From contig JAKUDP010000016.1 of assembly GCA_022570795.1 (NCBI GenBank), positions 806,001 through 870,000 of the forward strand: 64,000 bases of DNA, read 5' to 3'. The DNA comes from Sphaerulina vaccinii (Eukaryota > Ascomycota > Dothideomycetes > Mycosphaerellales > Mycosphaerellaceae). Below the pieces are notes generated by a model that made no database searches, was not told the origin of the DNA, and saw nothing but the letters and a program-made list of their open reading frames with translations. Made by a program: the position numbers and the translations under genes. This document shows, one piece after another, positions 11,478-22,728 of this stretch (position 1 is its first letter; every line of letters starts with the position of its first letter).

Positions 11478-11994
11478 ATGAAGACGATCCTCTGCCAAAC
11501 AGCGACTGTCTGCATTTTGCTAGCCTCCACAGTCGTCGGAGCAACAGTACACCACCTTCGCCGTGGTGATCCACTGGTTTCTGAACCACAGTGTTCAGAG
11601 ACTGGGTCGGAAGTAAGTCTCAACAGGTTCTGTAACAATAACACAAATGGGGCATTCACTTACCTCCTGATAGTACGTTGACGACAAGGGAAAATATTGG
11701 CTCGTTTACTCAAAGGACGGCGTTGACATCATTGTCTTCGAGTCGGACAGTATCCCTCCCGATGCGGCGCGCAATGTTCTTGCATACAGAGCTCTCCAGA
11801 AACCACCAGTCTGCAATGCACAGATATACGGCAACTGCATCCAGCCTGTCAACAAGGACCACCGGCCGTGTGCCTTCTATAACCGATGTAAGAGGAACAC
11901 ACAGAACTACATTCGACGTGTCTCCAGCGGCCATAATGTCCACGAGCGTCTCGCGCTATCATATCGATGCAGTCCTTCGCTCTGCTGGCAGTAG
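11478..11994 (+). CDS. secreted cysteine-rich protein with RALF-like module
   Basis: Two-exon gene: 11478-11612, a 61 bp intron (GTAAGT..ATAG), then 11674-11994. It encodes 151 residues. Residues 1-22 are a clear signal peptide (MKTILCQTATVCILLASTVVGA), followed by HLRRGDP with a dibasic site. The segment at about 80-119 resembles plant RALF peptides: LAYRAL (residues 81-86) sits where plant RALFs have YIxYxAL, then cysteines 92, 100, 111 and 117 with spacing x7-x10-x5 and NRC-KR at the end. Plant RALFs have about x9-x12-x5 and end RC. RALF mimics are known in several plant-pathogenic fungi, where they are thought to act on the host FERONIA receptor. A 34-residue tail with two more cysteines follows. 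An optional donor at 11888 would remove the last RALF cysteine, so I kept it unspliced. Secretion is secure; RALF identity is a hypothesis. Confidence 0.65.
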
Positions 11995-12496
11995 TCCTTT
12001 GAAATACGACCTGACTGGATACCATGCTCAGCGGCTCGATCAATTGTGCACCTCGTGAGAAGCGGCAAGACGCAGCTTGGAAGTGTCGTTTGAGCCATAT
12101 TCTGATCGTGGAGGAAGGGAAGTGTAGGCCTTTTCAATGTACTATAGGGGAAAGGACAGGATTCAAGAATAAGCTGGGCAAGAGGCTATAATATATGTTT
12201 CTTCTGCGACTGTTCAAGTCACAAGGCCAGTATCGTTGCTTGGAGGTCTGGTCTTGGAAGTGATCTAGCCAATGGTAGCTCGTTTGCCTAATGCGGTCGA
12301 TGTGATCTCATATGGCGCTAGTAGCGTGGTGGGAAGGTACTGTGCCCAGTAGATAGTGAAATATGATCATGAGATTGAGTCGCACTACGGGTATCCCTCG
12401 CGTGATTGCTTCTTGACTTGTGCAGCCTTAAACGTATATTGTTGTCAACCCTATGAGTTTCCAGCTGTCTTCTTCCAACCAATCATCCTTCAACAA

Positions 12497-12873
12497 TCAA
12501 GGCGAGCAGCAGTAAAGCAAGATGTCACCCAAAAGGTCGGGTCTCGGCGTAGATCTCAAGACATTGCATTTCTTGCCGGGATCATCGGTAGGGTGCTGGC
12601 ACTGCGAAACGCGAAAGAGTCAATATATCGATGTTCCGCAACTAGTGAAAGTGGGAAGGACTAACAACTGTGCATGTGTTGTACTTTATCTTGCCATTTG
12701 GTGATTGGTAGCCATCCTGTATCAAGCAAATTAGTCAGTTACGTTGGTTCTGCATATGCTCATCGTCGGAGTCAACCTACGCAGTTGCTGCAGACTCCCG
12801 TGGTACCACAGACTGCCAGTGCGGTGCCTGTGAATAGCAAGCATACTGCTCCAAGGATCTGAGTGGCTCTCAT
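12497..12873 (-). CDS. small secreted eight-cysteine protein, effector candidate
   Basis: Three-exon gene, assembled from splice sites: 12781-12873, 12666-12716 and 12497-12601, with two 64 bp introns (donors GTAGGT and GTTAGT, acceptors ACAG and GCAG). The product has 82 residues. Residues 1-20 form a signal peptide ending TALA. The mature 62 residues contain eight cysteines (22, 28, 31, 46, 49, 60, 79, 80), pattern C-x5-C-x2-C-x14-C-x2-C-x10-C-x18-CC, an even number that suits four disulfides. A TATAAG lies about 80 bases upstream (12953-12958, minus strand). I do not recognise the family. Size, signal peptide and cysteine density fit an apoplastic effector or an antimicrobial protein. The middle intron's donor is the weakest point of the model. 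Confidence 0.6.
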
Positions 12874-13170
12874 CTTGTCGTGGGCGATCAAGTTTTGTGA
12901 AGTGACTTTAGGGGCGGCAAATTCTACACATATGACGAGCTGGCCAGCAATACTTATAGTGAGGACAGTCATCTGATGGCTAGGGGATCTACAGAGCGGT
13001 CGCGCCAAAAGTGTAGACTGGTCTACCTCCGACGGATACACTATGAACACCGGAGTAGATGGTGCCTGCTTGCCTCATCCATTTAGCAGCTTACCACTCG
13101 GAACCCTATCTCCGTACTGCAGATCCTCGAAGCAACATGTGATGATAGATCGTGTGCGGTGTAGTAGTCC

Positions 13171-13689
13171 CTAGCCTACTATCATGAAGCGATTCCATTC
13201 GTCCAGATACGAGTATATACCTCGTAGTGGGTGAGCTTGTTTGACGTGAGCACCACAAGCAATCTCTTCTCCGCTTGGCCGCTGCGAGCAAGAGGTGAGG
13301 TCGAGGCTCTAGGGCGTGGTCCGCGACGCAAACCGAGTACGGTCGATCATCTTAGCGGACATTACCCGGACCATCGTCGGCCCCTCGGAATTGGCGATCA
13401 AGAGCCTCAAGCTCGCTGGTGACTTCTTTCGTATCCAGATCTGAGCGCTGTAATGCTGTAAGTCCTCGAGCTGGCAGAGAGTGGCAGAATGATTCGGTGA
13501 ACATGCGACTTCGCATCGTGGATGTCTTGCCGCTTCTCGCAATCTGGCATAGATCGAAGACTAGTCTTGCTCAGCTGCCGGTCTTGAACCAGAGCCAGAT
13601 GCTCTAACATATACCATGGACTTTCCGTGTGACCATCTGGCATGCTCTAAGCTTTTCACAGAGCCGAGAAGAGGCTCGAAACGAGGCAT
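13171..13689 (-). CDS. possible three-exon gene, unknown product
   Basis: A minus-strand model with exons 13615-13689, 13366-13560 and 13171-13308 joins in phase through 54 and 57 bp introns (GTATAT..CTAG; GTAATG..CTAG) and gives 135 residues from an ATG. No domain is recognised. Several frames on both strands are open here, including a well-biased plus-strand stretch ending at about 13440, so the strand is not settled. Confidence 0.28.
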
Positions 13690-15554
13690 CGCAGGCTTGA
13701 AAGGTAGTCCAGAGTCATATAGGCAAGACCAGTGTAGTCGAGCTTACGGAAGTCAAGTAATTGCCAGCGTCAGTACAGAGCAGACATCATGGGTACTTGA
13801 CTGATAGTCCTGAGGTATTCGACGTCTTTGCCTCGCTATCATTCTGCTTGGTATGGCATCATATGTCGCTGAGCGACTTGTTGTTGGTCAGCATGTAAGC
13901 GTTCAAGGGACAGTATCATGAAGGACGTGTCCGTGAGCATGCCGAGTCATGCGTCAACATAGTGCACATGTCAACTCGCTTGGCCGAAGGATTCCGTGAC
14001 AGGCCTCTCACCAGTCGAGTGTATATGCCACATGCTGAGTAGACACTCCAGACGAAGACTCGCATTGCTCTTGCAGATTGTTAGTCGGTCTAAGTGGCAT
14101 GTTCGTTCGCAGTAGTGGTGGGTGGCTGCAGTAATTGCAGCAGTGCGATGTACCGTGCAGCTTCTGCCTTGAGACGTGATGTTGGTTTCTGCGATGTTGG
14201 TGGAGTACCCAGCGGCTAATTAGCGTAACATCCGATCCACATTGTTGGAAACTCCACGTGCACTGCGCCGTGCTAAGCGATGCGGCGCCGCGGGAGGTGA
14301 CGGCTGTTGGCGATTCTCAATCTCTGTGTAACAACGAAGAGAGTGCTAGCTGCCTGAACGAGAGCTGATCGTCGTGTGGCACGCAGTGGAAGGATGTAAT
14401 CCGGTATGCGGATGAGAAGGTAAAAGACAGACTAACACCCTCGATGGCAAGTCCCACGCAGAGATCGAAAGATGGTATCCTTTCGCATCCTTCATCTACG
14501 GGATTCTTGATAAATGAAGGATGAGAAGATACGATTCCACCAGTCTTCTGGCTCTGTAGATCACACTCTCCACGTGTTGAGCACGTTCCTGCTGTTCTCG
14601 CTGATGGTCGGTATGTCGATATGTGGTCTCCATTGGATGGGTTCACGAGAGCTGTCGGTGTCAGCTTCGCTTATTGCACGCACAGGTCGGGCGTGGCGTC
14701 CAAGGTCGAAAAATGGGGCAATTCTTGGGAGTTGCTCGTAGGAAGTAGGTTAGTGTTGCTGGTCAGAACAAACAGGATGGAATGCTGTCCGAGAGAAGGA
14801 AGCTCACTGCAAAGCGTGAGGTTGACATCCATCACACGCCAAGCTTGCATGTGACTGGATATCTAAGCGCCTATGGTCCACCGCGAACTCTCCGGTGCTG
14901 AAGGCTTCCTCCACCTTTGTTGGTATGGATAGAGTCCACTGCTTGTGACTGGCCAGACACGACACATTGGCAGTGGCGGGCGACCACAGCTCCGGAAGAC
15001 ACACAAGAAGAACGCCTCCCGAAGCTCATCCAGGCTCGAGCCGGCATTACAAAAGTTGCCCGCGTCTGTTTCGGTTGCATCTGCATGCACGTCGTCTGCT
15101 TGTGGGCCATAGCTTCGTGGATCCCTCGTTGGTGTTGTTTGTGACTACGGCGCAGGACGTCAGTAGTCGTTGTTATCTTTTGGATTACTCTTCAACGCTG
15201 GCTGTGCCGCAAGTCCGCTGGGAATATACGCCTGGATATATGCCACTGCTCGGTCAGTGTTGGAGTACCTCTCTACTACCACGGCGACGCCGAACCGGGA
15301 CGCTTCCACATTCTACTTGCAGCTGCAGTGGGACGCTCGAACCGGACACTTGCTAGGCTGAGCAGTGCTACCAGGCGGCCTCAAAAGTTCTCTCAACCGG
15401 CGGAGACTGCTACCGAGGGTTCTGAAGACTGCAGGCAGCATCATGCAGGATCATTGAGCAAGCACTCACACCTTGTGCTGAAAAGCTCCAACCTGATATA
15501 GCTTGGCTGGCCGCAAGAGCAACGTCAGGCTCTACGACATTCCCGGCTGCTGAT
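13690..15554. other. 1.9 kb without a supported gene
   Basis: Short frames occur on both strands, such as a hydrophobic plus-strand frame from a TTG at 15170 to 15361 and a cysteine-containing minus-strand frame at about 14863-15120. None has a start codon, signal peptide and splice sites that fit together. I see no repeat or RNA gene. Confidence 0.4.
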
Positions 15555-17970
15555 ATGGCTTTGAAGAGCCCGATAATGCCCATGCCTTCTCCCACCGGTG
15601 GCTCACTTGCATCTGCATTCAGTCCGTACTCGGATTCTCCCAACTCTCCGGCGCGGTTTAGTACCTTTTCGAATGGCAATACGCACAGTAATCGGTTCGT
15701 ACGCCATGAGTCGCAGCCTACATGAAGCCTTAGCCAGGTACTGATACTGATATGGTGCATACTGTAGCTCTTCGGCCCCGACGGACTCGCTCGCACCACC
15801 ACCCAGTCCATATCCACAGCAGATCGAACCATCGCCTGTAGACTCCAATGGTACAGAAGGCACAGAAATCGACGAGGACGCGCAAGAGCATGAGGAAGAT
15901 ACAGATGTACTGTCGCCACAGTCTGCGTCCAACGATGATGCTTTCGAGGTGCAGTCTCCAGACAATGAGATCAGCAGTCCTATGAGCGCAAAGAGTGTAC
16001 GGCATATGTGGTGCGATTAGCTATTGCTGCTCCAGTGCTGACTGCAGCAGGATCGTCCACCCAAGATTGTGACTTCGCTGCCCTCGCGGCTACGATCAGA
16101 CTCGGCGGACAATGATCCCCAATCTGTGATTCACATTCCCACCGGGTTCAAGGACTTTGACGGAGCACACAAACAGTACGCGTCTCCAAGCGACATCTCT
16201 GAACAGACGGCTCGTTTAGCTTCCCCCAGTACGCCAGAAGCTAGTGTCATGAGTCCAGCAGAGAAGGTAAGTCAAGAGTGAGATACGCTTAGTCAAACAT
16301 CTGAGCCAACATCTCCCAAGAAACAGCTATCCACCATATCGCCTGTCAACACTGACGTTCCACGCTCTGCCGAGCGTCCGACTCCTCGCGCTCAGACGAA
16401 ACATGAATTGGACGAGGAATGGAAGCGCAAGAGTCGGCGCACGTCTAGCCTAGAAGGTCTGCTTCCTGGATTTGATGTCTACTTTGAGCAGTATCTGACT
16501 GTGCATGTAGACATTCCCGAAGGACTTGATCACCCAAGTACCGACGATCATGACGATAATCGCTCAAGTCGTCCAAGTACTGCCGGCCTAGTTGGGGATG
16601 GCAGTATGCAAGCTCACTTGGAGCAGGCCAATGAGGAGATCGCTGCTTTGCGCACAGCTCTGGGCGAATGCTGGACATTGTGCAACACTCTTGCGAACTT
16701 GTCTTCGAGCCATCGACAGCGCACATTCAAGTTTCGAGGTCAAACCGAAGTCCAGCAGCATGCGTGGCAGAGCTGCTGGAGACTATGCCAACAGCTGTAC
16801 GACAACAAGGACGAAGACCACACGGCGCAGGTCATTCCTACACTAGAACTATGTCGCGACTTCTGCCAGTCACTTTTCGATGCTCGAGCGAGAGTCGATG
16901 AAGCGACCGATTCTGTGCTTCGAGTCAGCTTCGAGCTCAACAACCATCTCTACAACATCAATCACAATGAACTACCTGATGCGTTCGTCGAGAGGACACT
17001 GGACTTCTATATCACACTTTGCCACAGGTTAATGAAGATGCCTACCTCCTTGCCACGAGAAACGGACTCCCTCCTACGGGCTTGCTGGTCACTAGCAGAA
17101 ATGCTGTTCAATCTCAGGCAAAGCAGTCGAGAGGCCAAGCAAGCAGATGAAGAGCTACTCGGCTCTGCTGTGCAGGCCTGCTGGGATCTCTGCGACCTAT
17201 TCCGCGAAGGATGGACTCAAATCCGACCAGACAGAGGCACACCACGACCACATCAAACGACATTCGGCACGCAATCACAGACGTCGTTGAAATCGACCTC
17301 GACTCGTGGTTCAGCATGCCGCTCAACCTCCAGCACAGTCAGCAATCGCAAGTACCACGAAGCGCAACCATTCCCTCCAGAAACCCCAGTCACAGTGTTT
17401 GACGATACTTCAACTGCGAACTCCTCGCCAGACTCAGTGACTGTGCCCAACATACTTGTCCTAGGACCTTCAAGCTCCAGCGGCTCGAATCGAGGCGCCC
17501 CTCACCACGACCGCTGGACGTCTAACGCCTCAGTCCTGAGCGAATACTCCGAATCCGCAGCATCAGGCGGCTCCCAACGCTCTTCTTCAACAGCCACAGC
17601 AGGAGGCGAAGAAACTCATCTCGCACGTCTACGCTGTCTTCTCCTCAAAGCAGGCATGAACACAGGCTACACACGAACATCAGACCAACAACTCCCAGCA
17701 TACGTCAAAGCTCTACCAGACTCCGCATTCGGGACTTTGCCGTGGCAGATGAAAGTTCTAGGTTTCTACAAGAAGCTTGTGACGAATGATCAGTCGCTGA
17801 AGAATGCGCATACGATGGCTAGTAGGAGGGTCGGAGCTGCTGAAGTTGCGAAAAGTGTGAGATGGCTTGGGAATAGTGAGCAGTGGGCTTGGATGAGGGA
17901 TTTGTTTCGGATTGTGTTCGGATTTGGGGTTGATGAGGCTGAGAGGCGTGGAGGGAGCTTCGTGACTTGA
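15555..17970 (+). CDS. conserved fungal protein (DUF7624-like)
   Basis: Four-exon model: 15555-15694, 15768-15996, 16051-16266 and 16327-17970, 742 residues in phase. The first donor (GTTCGT) is the least certain. The N-terminal third is low complexity, rich in Ser, Pro and acidic residues (ALKSPIMPMPSPTGG; SPYSDSPNSPARF). The middle is a conserved helical region with regularly spaced tryptophans and cysteines (ALRTALGECWTLCNTLANLSSSHRQRTF; SCWRLCQQLYDNKDED; ACWSLAEMLFNLRQ; ACWDLCDLFREGW). After a Ser/Thr-rich linker comes a conserved C-terminal block (SDQQLPAYVKALPDSAFGTLPWQMKVLGFYKKLV). As far as I recall, this family is found across Pezizomycotina as DUF7624, with no known function. It has no membrane segment or signal peptide, so it is probably cytosolic or nuclear. 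Confidence 0.75.
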
Positions 17971-18694
17971 AAGAGCCACGAAGAAGCGATGAAAAAGGTG
18001 TTTCAGGCTTACGAGCTGAGTGAAGCACGTTCGCAGAGGTTCGGCATAGCCGCGAGGCTGAGTACGACGACGAGACCTACGAGCATGTCAGTGCGCATGC
18101 CGAGATCGCGAATGCTTGCAGCACTTTTGTGCTGCTCACGGCAACAAGAGCCGTGATGCGGCGACTTGGTCTATATCACGATTATCGAGGGAGATCTCAG
18201 TGGAGGAGAAAAATGGGGCGGAGACGCTTGCGAGGAAGAGTGGCCGGCAGGGAAAGCACAACGAACAGCTCGAGAGCAAGCTCTCCAGGCTAAGGAGAGC
18301 AAAACATAGAGATCACCGAGCACGCGCTACGTATGATAATGATGTGAAAAGATAATATTCAAGACCTCGAGAGTTCTTTTCTCTTCATTTCTATCTGTAC
18401 ATACGTCTCTCAGTCTCAGTGAAAATCCAAAGCAAGAGTCGCTTTGCCTTGCATCTGGTGCTTGAAGTTATGAGAATGCCACAATCTGTCGCTTTGTTAG
18501 AGACCATAGCAATGCACCGCCATTCTATGCCAAACGTTCATTCGATGACGATGACGACGCTGGAGTCGAGCTGTTTTCTGTTCCTTTTGCGTCGAGGTCA
18601 TCGAGCTTGATGTGGAGCAAGGTAAATTTCGGAGATGTCGTGAGTCTCCAAAATGTCGTGGTGATGTGCGCACATCGCTGTCGCTGTTATGCTC
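17971..18694. other. intergenic, convergent 3' ends
   Basis: This stretch holds the 3' regions of the conserved fungal gene and the TFIIA gene. Short frames are not supported by any motif. Confidence 0.45.
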
Positions 18695-20417
18695 CTACCA
18701 CTCGAACTCGCCCATGCCCTTATGGAATACCCATTCCTTGCCTTGAACGCTCATGACGCCGTCCTTGAGAGTGCACTTCCACTTGTTCTTGACTCGCTGC
18801 ACTTTGTCGTAAGTGCAGAGGATAGTGTCGACTCCTTCGTCGTCATCGTCGCCCATATCGCCCTGACCGTCGTCATCATCATCATCCAGGTCTGAGTTGA
18901 TGGCATCAGGATCATCCTCGTCCTTCAGCTTGGGCTTCTCATCTTCGTCATCATCCTCGTCACCACCGTCCATCTGCGGAATCGAGGGGGCGGCAGAAGT
19001 CGAAGATGAAGCAATCGCCGTCTGTTGACGCTTCTTTTGCTTGGACTTCAAGCGCAATGAAGGCTGGTCACGAAGTGGGACCATCAAACCACTCTGCAGG
19101 TCTGCGGACAGACTCATGATCTGATCGCGCATCATGCTGTCAGATTGGCCACCGTGCTGAGCGTGAGCAGCTCGTCGTTCTGCGAGCATAGCCTTCCACT
19201 GTGCAAGGTCTTCTTCCTCATCAGCACCATCAGTCTGACTGTAGTTCGGCTGTTGAAAGCCACTCTGCTGGAGTTGCGGGCTATCGTTCTCAACTTTGAC
19301 ACGGGGCTGTGCCTGTTGCTGTTGCAACTGCTGCTGTTGACGTGCCATTGCAGCTTGTTGCTGTTGCTGAAATTGCTGTTGTTGCGCTGCAGCCGCACTT
19401 CCTTGTGGTAGTTGAATGCCTTGGGGCTTCTGTTGCTGTTGGCCAGGCAATGCAAGACCTCCACGTTGCATGGCTGCTAGGGACGGCGCTGCTGCGTTGC
19501 CAAATTGCTGCTGCACAAGCTGCTGAGCACGAGCTGCGCCCCCTTGAACGACATGCTGTCCATTCTGGCCATAGCCGGTATTTGGAAGACCGTGATACTG
19601 ATGCTCTATACTAATGCTGCTTCCAGGCTCGATCTTAATCCGTTGGCCATTCGCAGCATGCTGCTGAGTATCATAACTCGCATATGGATTGGCAGGCAAT
19701 CCGTTGACGCTATCAGTTGGCGCTGATGGCACAGGCTGTGGAGGCGGTGGTGCTTGTTGCGGTTTGGGGTCCCAAGGCATCTGCGCAACACCGCGCTGTG
19801 ACAGCTTATTTTGCCATTCCTGTATACATGTTAGCAGGAGTTGTGATCCGGTCAAGCGAACGATAGCAAGTCATGAGCGATCTAAGGCAAGGCTGTGGTC
19901 CACGTGATAGCCCGAAAGTGGTCAAGCGTCTTTCCAAGGCGGGGCTTAGCGGAGATGAGTCGTATAAAACTGGCACAGCAAAAGAGCTGCGGGCCCAGGA
20001 ATCTGCGATCCTCAAAGCCCCCGCCGTCGCCCGCCGAAAGCGCTCGCTCGCTCCTCAGCTGCGCCCCGCAGGCTGCTCTCTGGTGTATGAAGAGATGGAT
20101 GTGTCGCCACGTCCTCGATGGTCTCTCTTCTGAGATGAAGATGATGGACTCCTTGCTGCTGCTGCTGCTGCTGCCCTCGTCCTGGCTCCTGCCGACTTGG
20201 AGTAGTGGGAGAAAAGGGAAGGAGCACATACCTGCTGCAACTCACCCAGTGTTTGCGAGCCAACACCAGTCTCCTCGAAATCACCTTGCGATGCCGCGAC
20301 GACCTCTTCGATGACCTTGAGGTACACGTCGCCCTGTTACAGAGGTCAGCTTCGAAAGGTCTCGTTGGCCACAAGTATGCGCCTGCAAGCTCAACTCACC
20401 ACCAGCGTGTTCGTCAT
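18695..20417 (-). CDS. TOA1: transcription factor IIA large subunit
   Basis: General transcription factor subunit that stabilises TBP on TATA DNA, in the nucleus. Exons 20400-20417 (MTNTLV), 20232-20333 and 18695-19819 give 414 residues. The N-terminal four-helix-bundle segment reads across the junctions (GDVYLKVIEEVVAASQGDFE..LGELQQ / EWQNKLSQRGVAQMPWDP), as in yeast Toa1. The middle is Gln-rich, then Asp-rich with DDDD tracts. The C-terminal beta-barrel end is diagnostic (TILCTYDKVQRVKNKWKC; GKEWVFHKGMGEFEW). Intron 2 is unusually long (412 bp) for this window and carries a CTG run at about 20154-20174. The start ATG is encoded on an 18 bp first exon. Confidence 0.93.
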
Positions 20418-21933
20418 GTTGGCGGTGATAGAGATGTGGTTAGAGACACTGTTGCAGAGGACTCAGGAGCGTGGCAGTATCGTCGCAAGGAAAAGAATAT
20501 GGCAGCCGTTCTCGACGTGGCGCAACGATGCCTTGCTTGATGGCGGTCGTTGCGGCGTTCGGGGGTGTACGACGTCTCGTGCGCGGCGCGCAGGTGAGTT
20601 CAGAGGTGCATATGCCTTCTATCTTCCAGCACTATCGTTTCCAGACACCTTTGCATGTGTTCGAGGCTTCGTCGAGTGCTCTGCGGTTGCCAGACGCTTT
20701 GCACGGCGTTGTTGTATTGGAGAGAGTCACAAAGCGCAGCTTATATACTCAGACCCTGCGGCTAGTTCCGCTTTGCCAAGTAACACGCGACTCGCGAGTC
20801 ACTCACTCTTCGCAGCTTTACATTGTGTTCTCACTTGCTAGACTTTGATCCATCGACTGCTGATGGCCACAGGACGAGCACAGATCCTGCTGGATGTCTG
20901 TTCGGCCTGAGTGCTGGCCTTGATCCACACAGCCGCCATGAGAAGCTCATTCTTCCAAGCATGCGCCACAAGCACAAGCACATCACGGGTACATGCGATT
21001 CAAGGCAAAGAGTGCTCCTCATGTTACAGCTCACAGATCTACGGAACAGTGATGGCAGAGACTTTGGGATCACGGTCATTGTACATCTTGCTATGGACGA
21101 ATGAAAGGTTTAGTCCAATGAGCCTTTCAGCAAGTGCTGATCATCACTCCCATGTACATTCGTACCCTTTGCCCAACGACGACATCTGCCATTTGTTCCT
21201 CCTTGTAGCTCTCTGGCCCGCCGTGTATGAGCTTCACACGCATACCATTACAAGTTTCTCTGATCAGGACGTTTTGGCCATCCGCGAGTTGTCTGGAACC
21301 TGAGTGCCGGAGCCACTACTAGAGCAAAGAAGAGGAGGAGCTTGTGCAAGATCTTGACATGCGTTACGGCGCAGAGAACTCCGATCAGGTATCTTTGCCT
21401 CGTCCTGATTAATCGTCCTTCTTCATGAAAGCTGCAGTGTAGTCATTGTGCAACGCAGTTCAGTATTTCTACTGCCATCATCTGAGATGAGCTTCTTGCA
21501 AAGGCATGAAGAAGCATCGCGTTATTGCTGGAGACCAGAGCGCGCTGATCGTGTGGTCCTGGAAGCTTTCTGCATTTCTTGGATGCACCAAGGATCCACG
21601 AGCAAAGATAATGCATGCCAGCAATCTCCGACGCTCCTCGAGCCTTAAGCCTGGTCTCTTGCGAGACTTTTATACCACTCGCCATCGATCTCGGCACTGC
21701 ACAAACCAATACGCCAACATTAGAGCCACAGACCACATGCGGACTTTCTGCTAGTCCTGGACCTGCTAGCTGCGAGCAGTGTGGTACACGTCGGCAGGGT
21801 CCTTGCGACTCATATGGGGTCCTGGAATAGCCGTCTACCTGTGAAGAAGTCTTGCATGCGAGGATAGTACCTTGGCGTGACAACAATGGCGTCCAGTGTT
21901 CTGTCTCCTTCACATTCAGACTCCAGGGCTCGC
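20418..21933. other. 1.5 kb intergenic region
   Basis: Upstream region of the TFIIA gene. A minus-strand frame of 156 codons at 21443-21913 begins at GTG and has no recognisable feature. I see no RNA gene or repeat. Confidence 0.4.
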
Positions 21934-22203
21934 TCAGCGATGGGCAGTCACACTGGTTTCCGGACTATCATTGTGTCGTGGAGCCCTCGCAACCTCTCGC
22001 CATCCTCCTTCAAACAGCCAGTATGCCACCAGCAGACCAAGTACAACCGAGATCACGCAAGAAGCCCCACACACAACAATCCAATTCCTTCGCCGATATG
22101 AGACTCTATCGAACTGCGTCTCTGTCCTTGCGGGTGGAGGTAAGAAGTCTTGAAATGATCTTGATGTTGGCATCGTGCCGTATGCTGGTCGTGAGGAACG
22201 CAT
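21934..22203 (-). CDS. small single-pass membrane protein, unknown
   Basis: A single-exon frame with a proper ATG encodes 89 residues. Residues 1-46 are hydrophilic and end in a stop-transfer-like RRR, then a hydrophobic span of about 20 residues (WIVVCGASCVISVVLGLLVAYW) and a polar tail. That makes it a plausible type I or II single-pass membrane protein. I know of no family. It could also be one exon of a larger gene. Codon choice looks fungal, but the evidence is limited. Confidence 0.4.
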   Translation of the reverse strand: MRSSRPAYGTMPTSRSFQDFLPPPARTETQFDRVSYRRRNWIVVCGASCVISVVLGLLVAYWLFEGGWREVARAPRHNDSPETSVTAHR

Positions 22204-22728
22204 TTCGTTCTTTGTCTCTACTTGTGTCTAGAATTAGCTTGACAAGTCAGTAGGAGCACAACTATTGGAAGAGAAGTACTACAAGTCAGCCTTATGTGTG
22301 TTCTGGTGAGGCGAGGAGTCAAATCAGTCAGCTGAAGGATGGTGGTGGCTGAAGCTGACCACCTTCGCTTCCGAATTTGGCAGGTCAGAAAGTCATCTGC
22401 CTTCCATCCTGCCTGCTATTATGATACATTGCTGATGATGTGACTCCAACTTCTCAATTCCATAATTTGACTCTTGAAGCACCTCGTCGTGGGCGCAGTC
22501 ATCAAGTCTCTGCAGAGATGTTGGACTCTGGGAGTCTCGTGTTTCTGCTGTTTTCTCTGCCTGGTGTTCGCCCTCTTTCTCGCATCTGCTCGCCTTTCGA
22601 TGGGCTCAGTCCTCGAAACTCTGCAGAGATCATACCTCAAGAAATGTGAGTATCTCTGCCGTCCCCATCAGCACTCTCTCGTGCTTGTCCGAACCCTCCT
22701 TGGCTTAGCCGCCCCACGCTCAGAGACA

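Noticed and set aside
15410..15919. 169-codon minus-strand frame
   Set aside because: It is antisense to the first two exons of the conserved fungal gene and has no motif.
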